Assembly: GCF_002706375.1 (NCBI RefSeq)
Contig: NZ_CP017706.1
Span: forward strand, 1,550,001-1,614,000
Length of the DNA stretch: 64,000 bases
DNA from: Lactobacillus amylovorus DSM 20531
GTDB lineage: Bacteria; Bacillota; Bacilli; Lactobacillales; Lactobacillaceae
Direction: 5' to 3'
Part shown: positions 60,557 to 64,000 of the stretch, piece by piece
How the letters are laid out: each line of letters begins with the position of its first letter
How positions within the stretch are numbered: the stretch's first letter is position 1
Position numbers and translations under genes: made by a program
The notes under the pieces: generated by a model
The model's database searches: none
Told to the model about the DNA's origin: nothing
What the model saw: only the letters and a program-made list of their open reading frames with translations

Positions 60557-60942
60557 TATTTCAAGTCTTCTTTAATCTTGGTAGTTGAAATACCTGGCGT
60601 TCTTGGCAAGTAAACGACGTCGCAGTATGGCTTCAAAAAGTCGAATTTACCTTTCCAGTCGTCACCCATCACGAAGGTGTCGATATTGTATTTCTTCACG
60701 TCGTCGATCTTCTGATCCCAGTCTTTTTCAGGGATGACCTTATCAACGTAGCGGATAGCTTCCAAGATGTATTTTCTTTCTGGGTAAGTGTTGTAGGCTT
60801 CCTTGTGCTTCTTGAATTCGTTGAATTCATCAGTTGAAAGCCCCACGATTAGATAATCGCCTAATTCTTTTGCACGTTTAAGCAGGCGTACATGACCATA
60901 ATGAAGCAGGTCGAATGTGCCATAAGTAATTACTCTCTTCAT
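60556..60942 (-). CDS. tagD: Glycerol-3-phosphate cytidylyltransferase
   Basis: 128 residues. Makes CDP-glycerol from CTP and glycerol 3-phosphate for wall teichoic acid. GTFDLLHYGHVRLL (the HxGH nucleotidyl motif), RYVDKVIPE and GISTTKI are all present. I start at ATG 60942 (KRVITYGTFD); the frame continues to 60963, at the IS607 end. No ribosome site is visible between the IS and the ATG, so the insertion 20 bases upstream may lower or disconnect expression. Confidence 0.93.
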   Translation of the reverse strand: MKRVITYGTFDLLHYGHVRLLKRAKELGDYLIVGLSTDEFNEFKKHKEAYNTYPERKYILEAIRYVDKVIPEKDWDQKIDDVKKYNIDTFVMGDDWKGKFDFLKPYCDVVYLPRTPGISTTKIKEDLK

Positions 60943-60977
60943 GTTGTCTGCTATATAAAACATGGAAATATGTAGAA

Positions 60978-61125
60978 GAATACGAATTTCCTACATATCA
61001 GAAAGATATATTTTTCCTTTCTTTGTGTACTGTCGTCTTCACTAGTATTCTGATATTCCAAATAGGAGTAATCACATTGACTAGCTCTTACAGCTTAAGG
61101 ACCTAGCCAGCCCTGTTTATTTTCT
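60978..61125 (-). ncRNA. Candidate omega RNA/3' region of IS607 tnpB
   Basis: Non-coding 148 bases between the tnpB stop and the element end, the place of the guide scaffold in TnpB elements. It contains paired segments such as AGCTGTAAGAGCT in the minus direction. Structure is not resolved by eye. Confidence 0.4.
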
Positions 61126-62286
61126 TTATTTTGCCAAAGCTAAAAGATTTAAAACTGCATTTTCATCTCGATCATTCTTGTAGCCACACTCATAACAGAC
61201 ATACTCATTATGTTTGGTACCATGCTTTTTATTGCCCTGCAAAGTGATCTTTTCCTCGCCTTTTTTGACATAACCGCACGCAGCACATCTTTGAGTTGAT
61301 GGGTATGTTTTATCAGCCAGGATTAATTCTTTGCCATACCAATCACACTTATAAGTTAGTATTCGTCTAAACTTGCTAAAAAGTGATCTCTGCATTCCTT
61401 TTGAAGCTACATGCGTCATCATCATTTCTTTGACTGCCAAATCTTCAATTACAATTTGATCGTAATTATTAACAAGCTTAGTAGTAAATTTTTGTAATAG
61501 ATCGTTTTGAATATTAGCTGCTTTGCGATAATCTCTTTGCAGTTTGGTTCTCACTGCAAAGTAATTATTTGATTTTGTAGCTAACTTACCGTTAAATTCT
61601 CTTTTACGTGCCAGCATTCTTTGATAATGCTTAATACGCTTATAAAGCTTTTGCAATTTAGCAGGCAAAATATTGATTTGCCCCTCGGTATAGTTAAAGT
61701 GGCCAACATTGACATCAACTGCTGTCTTTTGCTGGGTTTTAGCTTTTAGTTCAATTTCTTCTTCATAAGGAAGAGCCACATAATAATTATCTTTTTCTTT
61801 GAAGACACTTACTACTTTGACTTCATCCATCTTTAGAGCTTCATAGCTTTTTAAATCAAACCAAGACTCTTTTGAAATGCTTCTTGGACGATCAAGGCGA
61901 AGCTTACCATTAACGATCTTAGCTCTATCAGTTTTAAAGCCTTGTCTGGGAGCTTTCTTAGATTTAAAACTAGGTATTCCCCAATCAGGTTGTGACTTAT
62001 CAAAGAAGTTCTTCCAAGCATTAGCTAAGTCTTTAATCGCTAATTGTAAACATCTGGCAGACAAATCATATTGCCAGTCGGCTTTATTTGCGACTAGTTC
62101 ATCACGGACTCTGCGTTCGTTAGGACTGGGATTATCTTTTTGGTTTAATGTATGAGCTTCATACATTAATTGCCAAGTTTCTAAGCCTTTATTCCAGCAG
62201 TATCGACGATAGTCGCATAGAGCATCAAGATGCTTTTGCATGGTCTTATTAACTTTTAGCTTAACTACTTGTGTCTTGATCGTCAT
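61126..62286 (-). CDS. tnpB: TnpB RNA-guided nuclease, apparently intact
   Basis: 386 residues. RuvC-I Asp in KTAVDVNVGHFNYT, RuvC-II Glu in QIVIEDLAVKEMM, RuvC-III Asp in NDRDENAVLNLL; zinc finger CAACGY and CYECGY. All three catalytic residues remain, unlike the copy at 46025. Start overlaps the end of tnpA by 26 bases. Confidence 0.92.
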   Translation of the reverse strand: MTIKTQVVKLKVNKTMQKHLDALCDYRRYCWNKGLETWQLMYEAHTLNQKDNPSPNERRVRDELVANKADWQYDLSARCLQLAIKDLANAWKNFFDKSQPDWGIPSFKSKKAPRQGFKTDRAKIVNGKLRLDRPRSISKESWFDLKSYEALKMDEVKVVSVFKEKDNYYVALPYEEEIELKAKTQQKTAVDVNVGHFNYTEGQINILPAKLQKLYKRIKHYQRMLARKREFNGKLATKSNNYFAVRTKLQRDYRKAANIQNDLLQKFTTKLVNNYDQIVIEDLAVKEMMMTHVASKGMQRSLFSKFRRILTYKCDWYGKELILADKTYPSTQRCAACGYVKKGEEKITLQGNKKHGTKHNEYVCYECGYKNDRDENAVLNLLALAK

Positions 62287-62896
62287 TTAAGTACTCGCCT
62301 CTAATCTTTTTCTTGTACTTTCTTAAGCCATATAGTCTGCATGAAAACACATGAATTATACTTATCAGATCATCAACCAGTTCTTTATCAGGACTAGTGT
62401 CAATATTATTCAAAACAATTATTTCAGTCCCATGCTTTTTACATAGGTTTTCAAACCAATCATAGCCAAAACGGATAAATCTATCTTTATAAGTAATATA
62501 AATTTTATCTATTTTGTTGTTCATTACTTCGTCTAGAAGATTATTCCATTTTTGCCGTTTATAGTTTAAGCCGCTGCCAATATCGCTTATTTCTTCGTCT
62601 AATACGATACCTTGTGCGTTAGCGTATTGTCGAATATAGCTTAATTGATCTTTTAAGTCATCTTTTTGACCAGAAGTTGATACTCTGGCATAAGCAACTT
62701 GTTTTTTATTTGAGCTTAGACTATTTTTGCTCAAATATTGATTTATTTGATCTTCTGTATAGAATCTGCGATTAGTAGGAGAGCGCTTAGCTTTAAAAAT
62801 ACCCTTTCGATCCCATGTTTGGAGGGTTCTAGTGGTTATTCCTAAACGATCAGCGACATCTTTAGGTTTTAAAATTGTCATAATATTCACTTCCAT
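62261..62896 (-). CDS. tnpA: IS607-type serine recombinase TnpA
   Basis: 211 residues. N-terminal MerR-like helix-turn-helix (PKDVADRLGITTRTLQTWDR) then the serine resolvase domain starting VAYARVSTSGQKDDLKDQ with the catalytic Ser, typical of IS607. Start at 62896 or the Met at 62881, both preceded by AAGTTAAACATGG/GGAAGTGA. Confidence 0.92.
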   Translation of the reverse strand: MEVNIMTILKPKDVADRLGITTRTLQTWDRKGIFKAKRSPTNRRFYTEDQINQYLSKNSLSSNKKQVAYARVSTSGQKDDLKDQLSYIRQYANAQGIVLDEEISDIGSGLNYKRQKWNNLLDEVMNNKIDKIYITYKDRFIRFGYDWFENLCKKHGTEIIVLNNIDTSPDKELVDDLISIIHVFSCRLYGLRKYKKKIRGEYLNDDQDTSS

Positions 62897-63102
62897 GTTT
62901 AACTTCCTAATGAATATTATGGCAAATATTTCTATAATTTTCTACAAATTTCCATATTTTTTGTTAACAGTTAATCAGCTCCTTTGATTAAAACGATCTT
63001 ATCATGTTTAAAGAAAATATGAAACTTGGACTTCATTCACTTACTTGTCTGATCAAATGGTAAAATAGAAAATAGATGAGAATACGCGCGAGGTGTACAA
63101 AA

Positions 63103-63831
63103 ATGGACAAAGTTAATGTTTTAGGCGTTGATTTTGATAATAAGACTTTTAATCAATTTCAAAATGAATTTATTGAGCGATTGAATAATCATTTATCTAC
63201 TTTTGTAGTAACGGCCAATCCCGAAATCGTGATGGCAGCTAATGAAAATCCCGAGTTTATGAAAATCTTAAAAAACGACACGGATTACATTACCGCTGAT
63301 GGGATCGGCATTGTTAAAGCAGCTAAGATGCTTAAGCAGCCTTTGCCTGAGCGAGTAACTGGCTATGATCTTTTTACTTGGTTAATGAGCGTGGCTAACG
63401 ACCGCGGCAGTCGAGTTTACCTAATCGGTGCTAAGCCACAAGTAATTCACGCAGTCCAAGCAAAAGTGGCTAAGGAATATCCTAATATCAACTTGGTTGG
63501 TGCCGAAGACGGCTACTTTACCGACGATTTAGAGCTGGTAGCTCGCAGAATCGCCAAGACCCAACCAGACATGGTTTTTGCGGCCTTAGGTTTTCCTAAG
63601 CAAGAGCAACTACTCGCAATTTTGCGCAGAAATGAACTTCCTGCTCTAATGATGGGAGTTGGCGGAAGTTTTGACGTCTTTTCCGGTATGGTTAAAAGAG
63701 CGCCGGAAGCGTTCCAAAAGACGCACTTAGAATGGTTTTATCGTTTAATTACTAATCCAACTCGTTTCAAGCGAATGCTGGTTTTGCCGCAGTTCGTAGC
63801 ACGAGTTCAACAATCGAAGAGAGGAAAATAA
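63103..63831 (+). CDS. tagA: N-acetylmannosaminyltransferase (WecB/TagA/CpsF family)
   Basis: 242 residues. Adds ManNAc to GlcNAc-PP-undecaprenol, the second step of wall teichoic acid linkage-unit synthesis. VTANPEIVMAAN, YITADGIGIVKAAKML, RVTGYDLF and VFAALGFPKQE are family motifs. The ATG at 63103 follows CGAGGTG; the 9-codon upstream extension is not supported. Divergent from tagD. Confidence 0.93.
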   Translation: MDKVNVLGVDFDNKTFNQFQNEFIERLNNHLSTFVVTANPEIVMAANENPEFMKILKNDTDYITADGIGIVKAAKMLKQPLPERVTGYDLFTWLMSVANDRGSRVYLIGAKPQVIHAVQAKVAKEYPNINLVGAEDGYFTDDLELVARRIAKTQPDMVFAALGFPKQEQLLAILRRNELPALMMGVGGSFDVFSGMVKRAPEAFQKTHLEWFYRLITNPTRFKRMLVLPQFVARVQQSKRGK

Positions 63832-63838
63832 TCACAGA

Positions 63839-64000
63839 ATGAAGGTTTTGCATGTAAATGCTGGTCTTGAAAATGGCGGCGGTCTATCGCATATTGTAAA
63901 TTTATTAACCGAGGCCAAACAGGAAGGCAAGGACTTCGAACTATTAACTTTAGCAGAAGGTCCTGTTGCGCAGGCAGCACGTGAACACGGGATTGAGACT
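63839..64000 (+). CDS. Glycosyltransferase (GT-B fold), 5' part only
   Basis: 54 codons to the window edge. MKVLHVNAGLENGGGLSHIV is the usual GT4 beginning with its glycine-rich loop. AGAGGAAA lies upstream, 7 bases after tagA, so probably the same wall-polymer operon. Confidence 0.8.
   Translation, partial: MKVLHVNAGLENGGGLSHIVNLLTEAKQEGKDFELLTLAEGPVAQAAREHGIET

Larger units (their letters stand above)
60963..62954 (-). mobile_element. IS607-family element (tnpA + tnpB)
   Basis: Serine-recombinase tnpA and tnpB genes with overlapping ends. TGGAAATATGTAGAA (60963-60977) and TTCTACAAATTTCCA (62940-62954) form imperfect inverted ends (14 of 15). It separates tagD from the divergent tagA. Confidence 0.85.

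Noticed and set aside
1-64000. CRISPR array or complete restriction/BREX locus
   Set aside because: No regularly spaced direct repeats of 25-40 bases, no cas genes, no methylase or PglZ were found.

Overview
The window is low-GC Gram-positive DNA and most likely comes from a Lactobacillus of the acidophilus/crispatus/helveticus group. The evidence is an S-layer (Slp/SLAP) protein, a cell-wall pullulanase with C-terminal SLAP repeats, an aggregation-promoting factor, an SEC10/PgrA surface protein, cellobiose-type PTS permeases, wall teichoic acid genes, and many IS3, IS4, IS605 and IS607 elements beside young pseudogenes. The species itself cannot be fixed by eye.

Layout. 1-4.3 kb: acetate kinase (partial), a carboxymuconolactone decarboxylase-family protein, a Nudix hydrolase, ATP-type PEP carboxykinase. 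4.4-9.8 kb: a tight three-gene cassette (TerB-N/TerB-C protein, BREX-type P-loop ATPase, Lhr-like helicase), the best candidate for a poorly described system. 9.8-12.8 kb: a dihydroxyacetone kinase/glycerol facilitator operon with a CcpA-type site, bounded by a perfect 37-bp direct repeat that marks it as an insertion behind the helicase gene. 12.8-16.7 kb: small genes, a frameshifted ammonium transporter, nitroreductase, TetR regulator, tRNA-Thr. 16.7-24.1 kb: pullulanase between an internally deleted IS3 copy and an IS4 remnant that carries a second, nested IS3. 24.1-34.6 kb: glycosyltransferase, phosphatase, cellobiose-type PTS operon, surface proteins, two phosphoglycerate-mutase-like genes, GDPD. 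34.7-35.2 kb: tRNA-Gln and a locus arranged like a type I toxin-antitoxin pair. 35.3-42.8 kb: a beta-xyloside/beta-glucoside operon (PTS, GH3, GH43) whose AraC regulator is split by IS3 and whose GH43 gene is frameshifted. 42.9-45.9 kb: an M-box Mg2+ riboswitch and mgtA. 46-52.8 kb: broken TnpB, broken aminotransferase, broken LPXTG protein, and a PTS gene whose leader-terminator is split by an IS4. 53-58 kb: S-layer protein, LexA-controlled Y-family polymerase/YolD pair (polymerase interrupted by an amber codon), tRNA-Tyr, tRNA-Gln. 58-64 kb: beta-helix protein, GntR regulator, arsenate reductase, and tagD/tagA separated by an apparently intact IS607.

Themes. (1) Carbon control: five cre-like sites precede pckA, dhaK, pulA and two PTS operons. 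(2) Genome decay: beyond the IS damage, seven chromosomal genes or elements carry single-base lesions (amt, GH43, aminotransferase, LPXTG protein, PTS EIIC, Y-polymerase, TnpB). Each repaired frame reads through cleanly, so these are either recent mutations or sequencing errors. (3) Two insertions landed in the loops of terminator hairpins. All functional calls rest on motifs read by eye; no database search was possible.
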